Below, in pieces: positions 23,139 to 32,869 of a stretch of 64,000 nt of DNA. A program made the position numbers and the translations under genes. Origin of the DNA: Candidatus Hydrogenedentota bacterium (lineage in GTDB: Bacteria; Hydrogenedentota; Hydrogenedentia; Hydrogenedentales; SLHB01); assembly GCA_016215105.1 (NCBI GenBank), contig JACRLJ010000009.1, positions 78,756 to 142,755 of the forward strand, in the 5' to 3' direction. The notes below the pieces were generated by a model that saw only the letters and a program-made list of their open reading frames with translations, searched no databases and had not been told where the DNA came from. Numbering within the stretch: the stretch's first letter is position 1; the number at the start of each line of letters is the position of its first letter.

Positions 23139-26100
23139 TCAGCTACTGAGGGCTTCACGGACCTTGCGGCTAAGTGCGCCCTCGGTAAAGGGTTTGGATA
23201 TGAAGAAGATACCGGGGTCGAGAATTCCGTGGTGGCCGATGACGTCTTCCGAGTACCCAGACATGAACAGCGCCTTAATGCCTGGGCAGATCTGAGCAAC
23301 GCGTTCATAGACCTCGCGGCCATTCGTCCCAGGCATGATGACATCGGTAAGCAGCAGGTCGATCCGGGCGGAGGCGCCCGCCAGTTCGAAGCATTCCTCG
23401 GGGTTTCTCGCCTGGATCACGGCATAACCCAAACGGGTCAACATCCTGCACGTGATTTCCCGAACCGCCTCCTCGTCCTCGATCACGAGGATGACCTCGC
23501 CTTGTCCAGGCGCTTTGGTTTCGATAGGGCAGGTCTGGGGTTCTTGCGCCGAGCCGTAGACAAGTGGCAGACAGACCTTGAACGTGGAGCCGTGGCCGGG
23601 CTCGCTATAGACCCAGATGGCGCCGCGGTGCTGCTTAATGATTCCGTAGGCAGTGGCAAGCCCGAGTCCCGTTCCTTTTCCTTTCGTCTTCGTGGTGAAA
23701 AACGGGTCGAATATCCGGCGCTGTGTGTCCGCATCCATACCTTCACCCGTATCACTCACGCTAAGCAGGACATAGGGGCCAGCCTGCAAATCGACGTGCC
23801 GGATGGCTGTGATCTCATCCAATACGAACTCGCTGGTTTCGATCGTAAGTGTGCCGCCTCTGGGCATCGCGTCCCGCGCGTTGACGCACAAGTTTAGGAT
23901 AACCTGTTCGAGTTGGGCGGTGTCCGCATTGATGTGTCCAATGCCCGGCGGAGTGGAGATCCGTACTTCGATATCTTCGCTGAGCACTCTCCGAAGCATC
24001 TTCTCCATGTTGCGCACAATAGTGTTGAGATCTACGACCTCGACTTGGAGCACTTGTTTGCGGCTAAAGGCCAAGAGCTGCTTCGTCAAGTCCCGCGCGT
24101 GTTCACCGGCCCTCATGATCTCGGAGAGTGGTCCCCGCATGCTGGAATCGGCGGGCAGCTCGTCCAACATCAGTTCGCCATAGCCAAGGATGATCGACAA
24201 TATATTATTGAAATCGTGCGCCACACCGCCCGCAAGGTGACCGACGGACTCCATCCGCTGCGCGTGGGCCAACTGCTCTTCCAAGTGAATCCGATCCGCT
24301 TCCATTTGCTTCCGATCGGTAATGTCCCAGAAGATGCCCAATACGCCGGTGACATGCCCATGACGGTCGCGAACGGGCGCCTTGACGGTATGAACCCACA
24401 CCTCCTGGCCGTCTACGACGTGAGTCTCTTCGATGTCCACAATTTGTTCCGACGCCATCACCTTTCGGTCGTCCTCCCGGTACTTCTCAGCCAGCGGCCG
24501 CGGGAAGTAGTCGAAGTCGGTGGTTCCGGCGACATCGGCGGGCGAACGCTTAAGATCCGCGGCAAATAGTTCATTGCAGGATACAAACACCAAGTCCCGG
24601 TCTTTGATGAAGATCCGCTGGGGAAGATTCTCGACCAAATTACGGTACTTTGCCTCATTCTCACGCAACGCTTCCTCGATACGGCTGCGTTCTTTGATTT
24701 CCTGCCGTAACGATTGATTCGCGTTCCTCAGCTCCTGGGTTCGTTCGCTAACGATAGACTCGAGATTCTCCAGGGATACCTTGAGGGCGTCTTCAGCCCT
24801 TTTCCGCGTCGTGATATCCGTGGCGACGCCCTTGATGTCCAGAATCTCGCCGTTCCGGCTCACTGTTTGGCACGAGAGTCTCAACCAGCGCGTTTCCCCG
24901 CTGCGGCTTACAAACTGAAATTCCTCTTTGAAGGATTCGTTGGCGCCCAGTTCGGCCAAATTGCGCTGGAAGCGCTCCCGCTCCGTGTCCTGCATTACGG
25001 CCGCTAATGCCGTTCCGATGACGCTCTGAGGCTCATGGCCCAGGATATGCCGCAGCCCTGGGCTGATATAGCTGATGACACCGTTCGGGGAAAGCGTGAA
25101 AATGATCTCATTGATGGAGTTCAGGATTTCGCGGTACTTCTTTTCGGAAGCGGCGAGCAACCGCTGTTTTCGAACCCACGCCGCGCTCAACACCACGACC
25201 GCCAACACTAGTCCCCCGACCGGCAGATAGAATGCCGGAGACCGCCAGAACGGCCCTTGGACTTCGAAATGTTCTTCGACCGGTCTCGGCAGGCTGTTTC
25301 GATCGTGATCTACAACGCGCATTTGAAGCGTATAGTGGCCGGGTCCCAGCAGCGGCGCGACTGCCAGCGTATCCCGGCTCCACGTCGTCCAGTCCTGCGT
25401 GATCCGGGCGGAATCGCCGGCGAGAATTCGCCATGAGTAGTACAGGTTCTCGGCAGGCGTCAGCTTCCATTTGTCAATGCCGGAAAACTTGAAGATACCC
25501 CGATCCCGCGACGCGACAAACTTGGACGAAATCGCAACGCGGGCCTCCGGATAGTCCCTGTCCGGCTCGTAGCGAAAGACGCCGGCTCCCTCGATTCGAG
25601 CCCAAATCTTACCTTCGGGATCCTCGCCCAGAAAACGCACGCGGCCATTCGGTACTCCCTGCTCATCGCCATAATCGAGCCACAGGTCATTACGGTACGA
25701 GGAAATGCCGGAATACGGGCTTCCCACCCAAATCGTCCCATCGGAAGCCTGGCACAGCGCCGTTGACTGATTACTTGCTGCGGCGTCAACCGAGCACACC
25801 TTGGTGGACCGGCCGTTCTGCAACGAGAAAATGCCTTCGTTAGCGATGTGTAGCAGCACCGTGTGATCCGGCAGCTCCGATAGGGATTCCAGATTCTTGA
25901 GTGACAGCCCGTTTGTATCCAATTCCAAACGCCATTCACCGTCCTTATATCGCTCGGAGAAATTCGACCATTTCACCCACAAGGAACCGCCGGAATCCTC
26001 AAACAGCGAGCGCACGAGTTGCGCAGACTGTGTTCGCAAAAGGCGCCACGTGGTGTCCGTAAGCTCGAAAACCCGGTCATCCGCCGATACGAAGACGTGT

Positions 26101-27467
26101 CCCGACGCGCCAGCGCATATTCGCGCCGAACGCTCAAAAGCGGGGATCGGGACGGATCGGCGAGCCGATTTTTCCGAAATCGAGACCTCCTCGATTCGAT
26201 CGGAAAAGAGCAACCAGACCGTCCCGCCATGGGGTTCACTCATGCCGAGACACTTTGAACCTTGAGCATTCGCGCGTACAACGCTTTGCCAACGGTCCCG
26301 ATCCCAACGATAAATGGTCCCGCCTCGATCGGCGAGCATCGGAGTCTGTTCGGGGTCGGCATAGAGGGCCACGGCGTCTACGGCTGTCCCATCCTGCGCC
26401 GTATTGCGGGCGTTCCACGGTCCAGTGGTCAAGCGATATGCGCCATTGCCGGCGCCGAACCACATTTCGTTCGGGCCTACACGGTTGAATGGCTGCGTGG
26501 AAAAGAACATGGGCGACGGGTGTACGGCGACAGACTGCCACTGCCGCCGCGAATACGTCCGAAGGCCCTTGCTCGTTCCCACGTAGAGCACATCGTCGTC
26601 CCCCGCGCCGAGAGCCAAACACTCTGCATCGTCCGACGGTATAACTGTTCTGACGCCATCCGCATACTTAATTAGAAAGTTGGTCCCTGCGGCCCAAACG
26701 ACTCCATTGTCCGTCTGGGCGAAAGAGACGATGCCCTGCTTTTCCTCCGCCCCTTCCCACCGGATGCTCCAATTCTTCCCATCGAACAGCTCGGTTCCCG
26801 CGCCGATCACACTGACCCACGTTTCGGTCACGCCGACCGGCAGAACATCTCCAAAGTATTGGCCGGCCTTCAACTGACTTTGAGGAAAGACGAGCGACCA
26901 CTCCCCGGACGGTTCACGCGTTCCCACCTCCTCCGCCGGCGCGGCGGATTGGCGCGGACGAGGCTGGAATTGAAGAATCCCAGTGTTTTCCAGGACAAAC
27001 CAAACCGCGCCGTTCTTCAACAGGTATGTCTGTAAGACCGACGGTGTGGGCAGCCCTGGAAGTGGCGGTTTGATGGGACGCCACCGCGCGGCGTCAAAAT
27101 AGGCGATTCCCTCGGTCGTTCCGCACCACAGTCGTTTCTCCTGATCCAACAGCAAGGCGCGAACGTCGTTGGTGGGCAGGCCCCTGCTCTCGTCGTAGGT
27201 TGTCCAGGTGTACCCATCATACCGGGAGATTCCGCTTGCCCAACACGCAAACCATATCGCGCCATCGGGGGCCTTGACGATGCCTCGAATCAGTTCGCCC
27301 GCCAAACCGTCGCCCGGCCGGAACACCTGAATATGCTTGGGAACCATTTCCTGGGCCGAAGATCGGGTGGAAAGGGCGAGAAGTAGCAACAGGAGGGTAG
27401 TCGCTGCGACAAGCAGGCGCGGGCGGTGCGCCGCGGGGACGGGCGGAAAAGATCGCGCCGCGCTCAT
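23139..27467 (-). CDS. Hybrid sensor histidine kinase with beta-propeller sensor (HTCS-like)
   Basis: A 1442-residue sensor starts at ATG 27467, chosen because the product then begins with a signal peptide ending in SSAQE. Residues about 30-650 contain two-component-regulator propeller repeats (PDGAIWFACWASGISRYDG). A Y_Y_Y domain (GHYTLQMRVVDHDRNSLPRP) and one membrane helix (about 745-765) follow. The cytoplasmic part has PAS domains at about 773-890 and 930-1055, HisKA with the phospho-His in AHDFNN (about 1084), HATPase with DTGEGMD and GKGTGLGL, and a receiver with Asp about 1375 (LLLTDVIMPG) and Lys about 1425. No DNA-binding domain follows, unlike Bacteroidota HTCS. It diverges from two fucosidase genes. 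Confidence 0.95.
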   Translation of the reverse strand: MSAARSFPPVPAAHRPRLLVAATTLLLLLLALSTRSSAQEMVPKHIQVFRPGDGLAGELIRGIVKAPDGAIWFACWASGISRYDGYTWTTYDESRGLPTNDVRALLLDQEKRLWCGTTEGIAYFDAARWRPIKPPLPGLPTPSVLQTYLLKNGAVWFVLENTGILQFQPRPRQSAAPAEEVGTREPSGEWSLVFPQSQLKAGQYFGDVLPVGVTETWVSVIGAGTELFDGKNWSIRWEGAEEKQGIVSFAQTDNGVVWAAGTNFLIKYADGVRTVIPSDDAECLALGAGDDDVLYVGTSKGLRTYSRRQWQSVAVHPSPMFFSTQPFNRVGPNEMWFGAGNGAYRLTTGPWNARNTAQDGTAVDAVALYADPEQTPMLADRGGTIYRWDRDRWQSVVRANAQGSKCLGMSEPHGGTVWLLFSDRIEEVSISEKSARRSVPIPAFERSARICAGASGHVFVSADDRVFELTDTTWRLLRTQSAQLVRSLFEDSGGSLWVKWSNFSERYKDGEWRLELDTNGLSLKNLESLSELPDHTVLLHIANEGIFSLQNGRSTKVCSVDAAASNQSTALCQASDGTIWVGSPYSGISSYRNDLWLDYGDEQGVPNGRVRFLGEDPEGKIWARIEGAGVFRYEPDRDYPEARVAISSKFVASRDRGIFKFSGIDKWKLTPAENLYYSWRILAGDSARITQDWTTWSRDTLAVAPLLGPGHYTLQMRVVDHDRNSLPRPVEEHFEVQGPFWRSPAFYLPVGGLVLAVVVLSAAWVRKQRLLAASEKKYREILNSINEIIFTLSPNGVISYISPGLRHILGHEPQSVIGTALAAVMQDTERERFQRNLAELGANESFKEEFQFVSRSGETRWLRLSCQTVSRNGEILDIKGVATDITTRKRAEDALKVSLENLESIVSERTQELRNANQSLRQEIKERSRIEEALRENEAKYRNLVENLPQRIFIKDRDLVFVSCNELFAADLKRSPADVAGTTDFDYFPRPLAEKYREDDRKVMASEQIVDIEETHVVDGQEVWVHTVKAPVRDRHGHVTGVLGIFWDITDRKQMEADRIHLEEQLAHAQRMESVGHLAGGVAHDFNNILSIILGYGELMLDELPADSSMRGPLSEIMRAGEHARDLTKQLLAFSRKQVLQVEVVDLNTIVRNMEKMLRRVLSEDIEVRISTPPGIGHINADTAQLEQVILNLCVNARDAMPRGGTLTIETSEFVLDEITAIRHVDLQAGPYVLLSVSDTGEGMDADTQRRIFDPFFTTKTKGKGTGLGLATAYGIIKQHRGAIWVYSEPGHGSTFKVCLPLVYGSAQEPQTCPIETKAPGQGEVILVIEDEEAVREITCRMLTRLGYAVIQARNPEECFELAGASARIDLLLTDVIMPGTNGREVYERVAQICPGIKALFMSGYSEDVIGHHGILDPGIFFISKPFTEGALSRKVREALSS

Positions 27468-27726
27468 ACAAATCCAATCCGATTCGCGGCCGGCATCGAG
27501 CGGAGTAGGATGCGCATGTGAAGCTTTCCGGCGATACAATTGTGCGTGTGCATTAAGAGCCGCGCTTCCATCCTTCCCCAAAGAATACCGCACGGAGCGC
27601 TTATGCCCAGCGGCTGTACCAATAGTACCATATCGATTGGGTCCGCGCTATGCCGGTCTCGGTGGCCTGTCACCGCATCGAGGCCGCGTTTGCAGCAGGT
27701 TGACCCGGTCGCAGCGCTTCGCAATA

Positions 27727-29190
27727 ATGAAACGAAACGTGACTACCCCGGATGTTGCCCGCATGTCGATTCCAAACGCGATACTCACTTTGTGCATGAC
27801 GCTGCTCGTCCCGGCTGCGCCGGGAGACGCCACCGCCGCGACTGCCCCGCCTCCGCCACTGCCGCCCGTTCCCACGGCCGAACAACTCGCGTGGCAGGAT
27901 ATGGAATACGGCATGTTTTGCCACTTCGGAATCAACACGTTCCATAACGAGGAGTGGACGGACGGCTCGAAGGATCCAGCGACGTTCAATCCCACGGATT
28001 TCAATGCGCGCCAATGGGTCGAGACGGCCAAGAGCGCGGGGATGAACTACCTGGTAGTTACGGCCAAACACCACGACGGATTCTGCACATACCCGACGGC
28101 GCAGACCGACTACAGCGTCAAGATGAGCCCTTGGCGCGGCGGCAAGGGCGACGTGGTTCGAGGCGTCGCCGACGCCTGCCATGAATTGGGGGTGATGTTC
28201 GGGTGCTATCTCTCGCCGTGGGATCGCCATGACAAGCGGTACGAAGACAGCGCGTCCTACGACGGGCTGTTCAAGGACTACCTCCGCGAGTTGCTGACAC
28301 AATACGGACCGGTGGGTGAAGTATGGTTCGACGGGGCCGGCAGCAAAGGACACGTATACGACTGGAACGGCTACTACGCGCTTATCCGGGAACTGCAACC
28401 CCAGGCCCTCATCGCGATCTGCGGGCCGGACATCCGGTGGGTGGGGAATGAAGACGGGCTTGCACCGGACACGCTCTGGAACGTTCAGGAGCGGCCCGCG
28501 GACGTCCTCGAGGGCGCGTCAGACAAATCCCCGGCGACCTCCGTGGCCCGGGTCTGGTGGCCGGCCGAGTGCGACGTGCCGATTCGCAAGGGGCAGTGGT
28601 TCTACCATACGGACGGCGAGAAGAATCTTCGGAGCGTAAAGGAACTGCTCGATATCTACTACCGCTCCGTGGGACATGGAGCGACGCTTCTGCTGAATGT
28701 TTCTCCGGATCGCCGCGGACAATTGCCGGAGGCGGATGTGGCGCGGCTGAAGGAGGTCTGGGGGATTCTGAACGAAACCTACAAACTGAATCTGGCCCAG
28801 GGTAAGCCCGCAACCGCGACAAACGTGCGCGGGAAAGATTCAGCCTACGGCCCGGACAAGGCCCTCGACGGCGATCCCAACACCTATTGGGCGACCGATG
28901 ATGTTATCGTGAGTTCGCAGTCGCTGACGGTGGATTTGGGCGCACCGGCAGTGATTAACCGCGCGATGATCCAGGAGTATATTGCGTTGGGTCAACGGGT
29001 CGAGGCCTACACGCTCGAAATCCTGAACGGAACCGATTGGAAGGAAATTGTTCGCGGGACAACGGTCGGCCATAAGAAGCTCGACCGATTCCCGGATGTG
29101 ACCGCATCGAAGGTGCGCCTGACGATTACGAAATCGCTGGCCTGCCCGGCAATACGATCATTTGGCGTGTATCGCGCAACAACGGAATGA
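27727..29190 (+). CDS. Secreted GH29 alpha-L-fucosidase with C-terminal F5/8-type C (CBM32-like) domain
   Basis: A 487-residue glycoside hydrolase removes alpha-L-fucose from glycans. A signal peptide (about residues 13-38) implies export; ATG 27763 is an alternative start because neither has a clear SD. The GH29 barrel shows MEYGMFCHFGINTFHNEEW, YLVVTAKHHDGFC and GEVWFDGAG, where Asp near residue 202 is the nucleophile. From about residue 360 a coagulation-factor-5/8 type C module follows (GKPATATNVRGKDSAYGPDK, then TYWATDD), likely binding sugar. It is cotranscribed with a second GH29 gene starting 11 nt downstream. Confidence 0.92.
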   Translation: MKRNVTTPDVARMSIPNAILTLCMTLLVPAAPGDATAATAPPPPLPPVPTAEQLAWQDMEYGMFCHFGINTFHNEEWTDGSKDPATFNPTDFNARQWVETAKSAGMNYLVVTAKHHDGFCTYPTAQTDYSVKMSPWRGGKGDVVRGVADACHELGVMFGCYLSPWDRHDKRYEDSASYDGLFKDYLRELLTQYGPVGEVWFDGAGSKGHVYDWNGYYALIRELQPQALIAICGPDIRWVGNEDGLAPDTLWNVQERPADVLEGASDKSPATSVARVWWPAECDVPIRKGQWFYHTDGEKNLRSVKELLDIYYRSVGHGATLLLNVSPDRRGQLPEADVARLKEVWGILNETYKLNLAQGKPATATNVRGKDSAYGPDKALDGDPNTYWATDDVIVSSQSLTVDLGAPAVINRAMIQEYIALGQRVEAYTLEILNGTDWKEIVRGTTVGHKKLDRFPDVTASKVRLTITKSLACPAIRSFGVYRATTE

Positions 29191-29201
29191 AGGAGACCGC
29201 A

Positions 29202-30554
29202 ATGAAGTCAGTTCTAGCGCTTGTGTTGGCGATGGCCCTTGCCTCGGGCGCATTTGCTCAGCAGGGAAAGAAATATGACGCCACTTGGGAGTCGCTGGAC
29301 AAGCGGCCGACTCCCGCGTGGTTTGACGAGGGCAAGTTTGGCATCTTCATTCATTGGGGCGTGTACTCGGTTCCGGCGTGGGGGCCTAAGGGGAAGTACG
29401 CGGAATGGTACTGGAGCGATATGCAGAAGAAGGATGGAGAAACCTGGAAGCACCACCTCGCGACCTACGGGGAGAAGTTCCAGTACCAGGATTTTGCGCC
29501 CATCTTCAAAGCGGAAATGTTCGATCCGGCCCAGTGGGCGGATGTATTCGCCAAGTCCGGCGCGAAGTACGTTGTGCTCACCTCGAAACATCACGAGGGG
29601 TTTTGCCTATGGCCAAGCCCGCAGAGTTGGAACTGGAACGCGGGCGACATCGGACCGCATCGCGATTTGGCGGGTGACCTGATCACGGCGGTGAAGGGCC
29701 GCGGCCTGCGAATGGGTTACTACTATTCGCTGTACGAGTGGTTCAATCCGTTGTACAAGAGCGATGTTAAGGCCTACGTCGATCAGCACATGCTGCCTCA
29801 ATTGAAGGATCTCGTTACCCGCTACAAGCCCGACTTGGTCTGGACGGACGGCGAGTGGGATCACCCCGATACCACGTGGCGCAGCACCGAATTTCTCGCG
29901 TGGCTCTTCAACGAGTCGCCGGTAAAAGACGAAGTCGCCGTTAACGACCGGTGGGGCAAGGACGTGCGCAGCCATCACGGCGGGTTCTACACGACCGAAT
30001 ACGGAATTATAGATGGCAAGACCCCGCTCGCCGAACAGCACAAGTGGGAGGAATGCCGGGGCATGGGCGCCTCGTTTGGCTACAACCGAAACGAGGACGC
30101 GTCCGATTACAAGTCCACCGCGGAACAGCTTCAGGTCTTGATTGATACGGTCAGCAGAGGCGGCAACCTGCTTCTCGACATCGGTCCAACCGGCGACGGC
30201 CGTATCCCCGTGATCATGCAACAGCGTTTGATCGAAATGGGGGATTGGTTGAAGGTCAACGGGGAGGCAATCTACGGAACGCATCCCTGGCGCGTGTCGT
30301 CGGACGGTGACTTGGTCCGCTATACGAGCAAAGACGGGGCAGTGTACGCGATCTGCCTGAAATGGCCTGGCTCCGACCTCGCTCTGCCCTCGGTCAAACC
30401 GACGGACAAGGTTGCGGCCACGCTCGTTGGACGCGATGGCGCGCTGGCGTGCAAGAACGAGAACGGCGTCCTGCACATTGCCGTGCCGCCGCTGACAGTG
30501 GACGAAGTCCCGTGCCGCCACGCGTATGTGATTAAGCTGACCGGCGTCGAGTAA
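29202..30554 (+). CDS. Secreted GH29 alpha-L-fucosidase
   Basis: A 450-residue fucosidase has a signal peptide ending in GAFAQQ. ATG 29202 is preferred over ATG 29187 because AAGGAG lies 6 nt before it. Family motifs are GKFGIFIHWGVYSVPAW, YVVLTSKHHEGFCLW, the nucleophile segment PDLVWTDGEW (Asp near residue 215) and SRGGNLLLDIGPTGDGRIP. The C-terminal 90 residues are a beta-sandwich without a recognisable carbohydrate-binding module. It differs from the upstream paralogue enough to suggest different linkage specificity. A 7-bp hairpin lies downstream. Confidence 0.93.
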   Translation: MKSVLALVLAMALASGAFAQQGKKYDATWESLDKRPTPAWFDEGKFGIFIHWGVYSVPAWGPKGKYAEWYWSDMQKKDGETWKHHLATYGEKFQYQDFAPIFKAEMFDPAQWADVFAKSGAKYVVLTSKHHEGFCLWPSPQSWNWNAGDIGPHRDLAGDLITAVKGRGLRMGYYYSLYEWFNPLYKSDVKAYVDQHMLPQLKDLVTRYKPDLVWTDGEWDHPDTTWRSTEFLAWLFNESPVKDEVAVNDRWGKDVRSHHGGFYTTEYGIIDGKTPLAEQHKWEECRGMGASFGYNRNEDASDYKSTAEQLQVLIDTVSRGGNLLLDIGPTGDGRIPVIMQQRLIEMGDWLKVNGEAIYGTHPWRVSSDGDLVRYTSKDGAVYAICLKWPGSDLALPSVKPTDKVAATLVGRDGALACKNENGVLHIAVPPLTVDEVPCRHAYVIKLTGVE

Positions 30555-30624
30555 GACGCTGCAACGCGCCGTATCGTGCCAGCAGGCCAGGGCGCCTTTG
30601 GCTGCACGTTCTACCGCCACCGAT

Positions 30625-30642
30625 CATGGGAGTCTTCCCATG
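30625..30642. terminator. Inverted repeat after the fucosidase operon
   Basis: CATGGGA and TCCCATG form a 7-bp stem with a GTCT loop, 70 nt after the stop. There is no T-run, so this may be a mRNA 3' stabiliser or a weak terminator rather than a classical intrinsic terminator. Confidence 0.3.
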
Positions 30643-30745
30643 GCGCTGTCTGTCCGTCTGCCGCGGAAACATGAACGCATGCCGTAGTCGTGCTAGAATG
30701 ATTTTGCAGACTCTAATGGCGTCATAACGAAACCTAAGCCACCCC

Positions 30746-32773
30746 ATGCGAACCGAATTCAACAAACTTCTCAAACTATTGAAGAAGAACTTTCCGGACG
30801 GCGATATCGAAACCGTTCGCAAGGCGTATCGTGTCGCGAATGCGGCCCATCAAGGGCAGGTGCGTCTATCCGGTGAGCCGTACATTGGTCACAGTATGTC
30901 CGTCGCCAAGATCGTGGCGACGCTGGGGTTGGATTTGACCACGACCGCGGCGGCGCTGCTCCACGATGTCCTGGAAGACACGCACGTAACGCGCGAGGAA
31001 TTGCAGCACGATTTTGGCGAGGAAATCACCTCGCTCGTGGACGGGGTGACGAAGATCGGCGCGCTCAACCGATCGACTTCCGCGACAACGCAGGTCGAGA
31101 AGCAGGCGAACAACCTCCGCAAGATGCTCGTGGCGACCGCGAAGGACGTGCGCGTCATCTTGATTAAGCTCGCGGACCGGCTGCACAACATGCGAACCCT
31201 CGAGTACCTTAACCCGGAACAAATACAACGCATTTCCCGCGAGACCTTGGACATCTACGCGCCGTTGGCGCATCGGCTCGGTATTGCGCGATGGAAATGG
31301 GAGCTCGAGGACCACGCCTTTCACCATCTGCATCCCCGCGAGTATAAGGAGATGGCCGCGCTCGTCGCCATGAAGCGGCGGGAGCGCGAGGAGTGGCTCG
31401 AAAACACGATTGAGTTTCTTGAAGGACGTCTCGCCGAGGCCGAAGTGAACGCGAGAGTAATCGGCCGCCCGAAACACCTGTTCAGCATTTATCAAAAGAT
31501 GCTGCAACAAGGCAAGGATTTCGACCAGGTGATGGACGTGGTCGCCGTTCGAATCATTACCCAGACGGTCGCGGAGTGCTACAACGCTTTGGGGGTGGTG
31601 CATCATTTGTGGACTCCGGTGCCGGGCCGGTTCAAAGACTACATCGCCATGCCGAAGGCGAATATGTATCAGTCCGTACACACCAGCGTGATGCGGGAAA
31701 ACGGATTTCCGCTCGAAATCCAGATCCGCACGGAAGAAATGGACCGGATCGCCCGCGAGGGGATCGCGGCGCACTGGCGCTACAAGGAAGAGGCCGACGG
31801 TGACGGCGGGCGCCGGGTGGACGCGAAACTGGACAACCAGTTGCACTGGTTGCGGCACATGTATGAGTGGCTCCAGGAAGCTCACGCGCCGGACGAACTG
31901 CTCGATAGCGTGCGCCGCGATTTCACCGTCAGCGACGTTTACGTTTTTACGCCGAAAGGCGAAGTGAAGGAGTTGCCCGTCGGCGCCACGCCTCTGGACT
32001 TTGCGTACCTCATTCACTCGCACGTCGGCCACCATTGTATCGGCGCGCGCGTCAACAACCGTATGGTTCCCTTGCGTTACAACCTCCAGACCGGCGACGT
32101 GGTCGAGATTCTCACATCAAAAAATCAAACGCCTCACCTGGATTGGCTTGATTTCGTAGTCACCGGCCGGGCGCGCACGCGTATCCGCCAGCGGCTGCGC
32201 GAGCTTGGCCAAATCGAGGCGCCGGAAGAGACGATCAAGAAGACGGTCCATGCCGCTCCGGCGCCGGCACGCAAGGTTCCGCAAGTCCGTCATGTGGACG
32301 ACGCCACGCGTGAAAAGATGATTCGCATTCAGGGCGCGAAAGGCATGGCAGCCAATTTTGCGAAGTGTTGCGGTCCCATGCCGGGCCATCCGGTAATCGG
32401 GTACGTAACAAAGTCGCCGGGCATTACCATTCATCGCGCCGACTGCCGGAACTTCATGAACACCCGGCGCGACCCGGATCGAATTGTCGAAGCGTCCTGG
32501 GAAGGCGACGAGCACTTCGAGACCGGCATGCGCGTTACGATCGGGCAGCGGCCCAACGTGCTCGCGGACATCACCAACGCGATTCGTCCCATGAACATCA
32601 GTATCACGCGGGCGCAGTTCGTGCCCGGCGAAAGCGGCAAGAGCTATTTTGATTTCGTGTTTGAGACGGCCGAGGAAGGGAGTATCGAGCGCGTCGCGCG
32701 CACCATTCGAACCGTCGCGGGAGTCTCGAACGTTGGAATACTTCCCCCTTCGTTGATTGCGAATCAGAACTAG
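30746..32773 (+). CDS. rel: Bifunctional (p)ppGpp synthetase/hydrolase (Rel)
   Basis: This 675-residue long RSH enzyme makes and degrades the stringent-response alarmones. The HD hydrolase domain has HSMSVAKIVA and LHDVLEDT (His73-Asp74, Glu77-Asp78), so hydrolysis should be intact. The synthetase domain has VMDVVAVRII and GRFKDYIAMPKANMYQSVHT; RFKD marks bifunctional rather than synthesis-only enzymes. A TGS domain (DVYVFTPKGEVKELPVGATP), a conserved-cysteine segment (FAKCCGPMPGHPVIGY) and a C-terminal ACT domain (GMRVTIGQRPNVLADITNAI) follow. The length is slightly below the usual 700-750. It is followed 96 bp later by uvrB. Confidence 0.96.
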   Translation: MRTEFNKLLKLLKKNFPDGDIETVRKAYRVANAAHQGQVRLSGEPYIGHSMSVAKIVATLGLDLTTTAAALLHDVLEDTHVTREELQHDFGEEITSLVDGVTKIGALNRSTSATTQVEKQANNLRKMLVATAKDVRVILIKLADRLHNMRTLEYLNPEQIQRISRETLDIYAPLAHRLGIARWKWELEDHAFHHLHPREYKEMAALVAMKRREREEWLENTIEFLEGRLAEAEVNARVIGRPKHLFSIYQKMLQQGKDFDQVMDVVAVRIITQTVAECYNALGVVHHLWTPVPGRFKDYIAMPKANMYQSVHTSVMRENGFPLEIQIRTEEMDRIAREGIAAHWRYKEEADGDGGRRVDAKLDNQLHWLRHMYEWLQEAHAPDELLDSVRRDFTVSDVYVFTPKGEVKELPVGATPLDFAYLIHSHVGHHCIGARVNNRMVPLRYNLQTGDVVEILTSKNQTPHLDWLDFVVTGRARTRIRQRLRELGQIEAPEETIKKTVHAAPAPARKVPQVRHVDDATREKMIRIQGAKGMAANFAKCCGPMPGHPVIGYVTKSPGITIHRADCRNFMNTRRDPDRIVEASWEGDEHFETGMRVTIGQRPNVLADITNAIRPMNISITRAQFVPGESGKSYFDFVFETAEEGSIERVARTIRTVAGVSNVGILPPSLIANQN

Positions 32774-32869
32774 CTTCGTTGTGAACTAAACCCGCGGGAC
32801 GCGCCGGTGTACCCGGCTAAGACTTAACACTCACGAATTGGGAGCCGCGGCTGGGCCGCGTGACACCGC

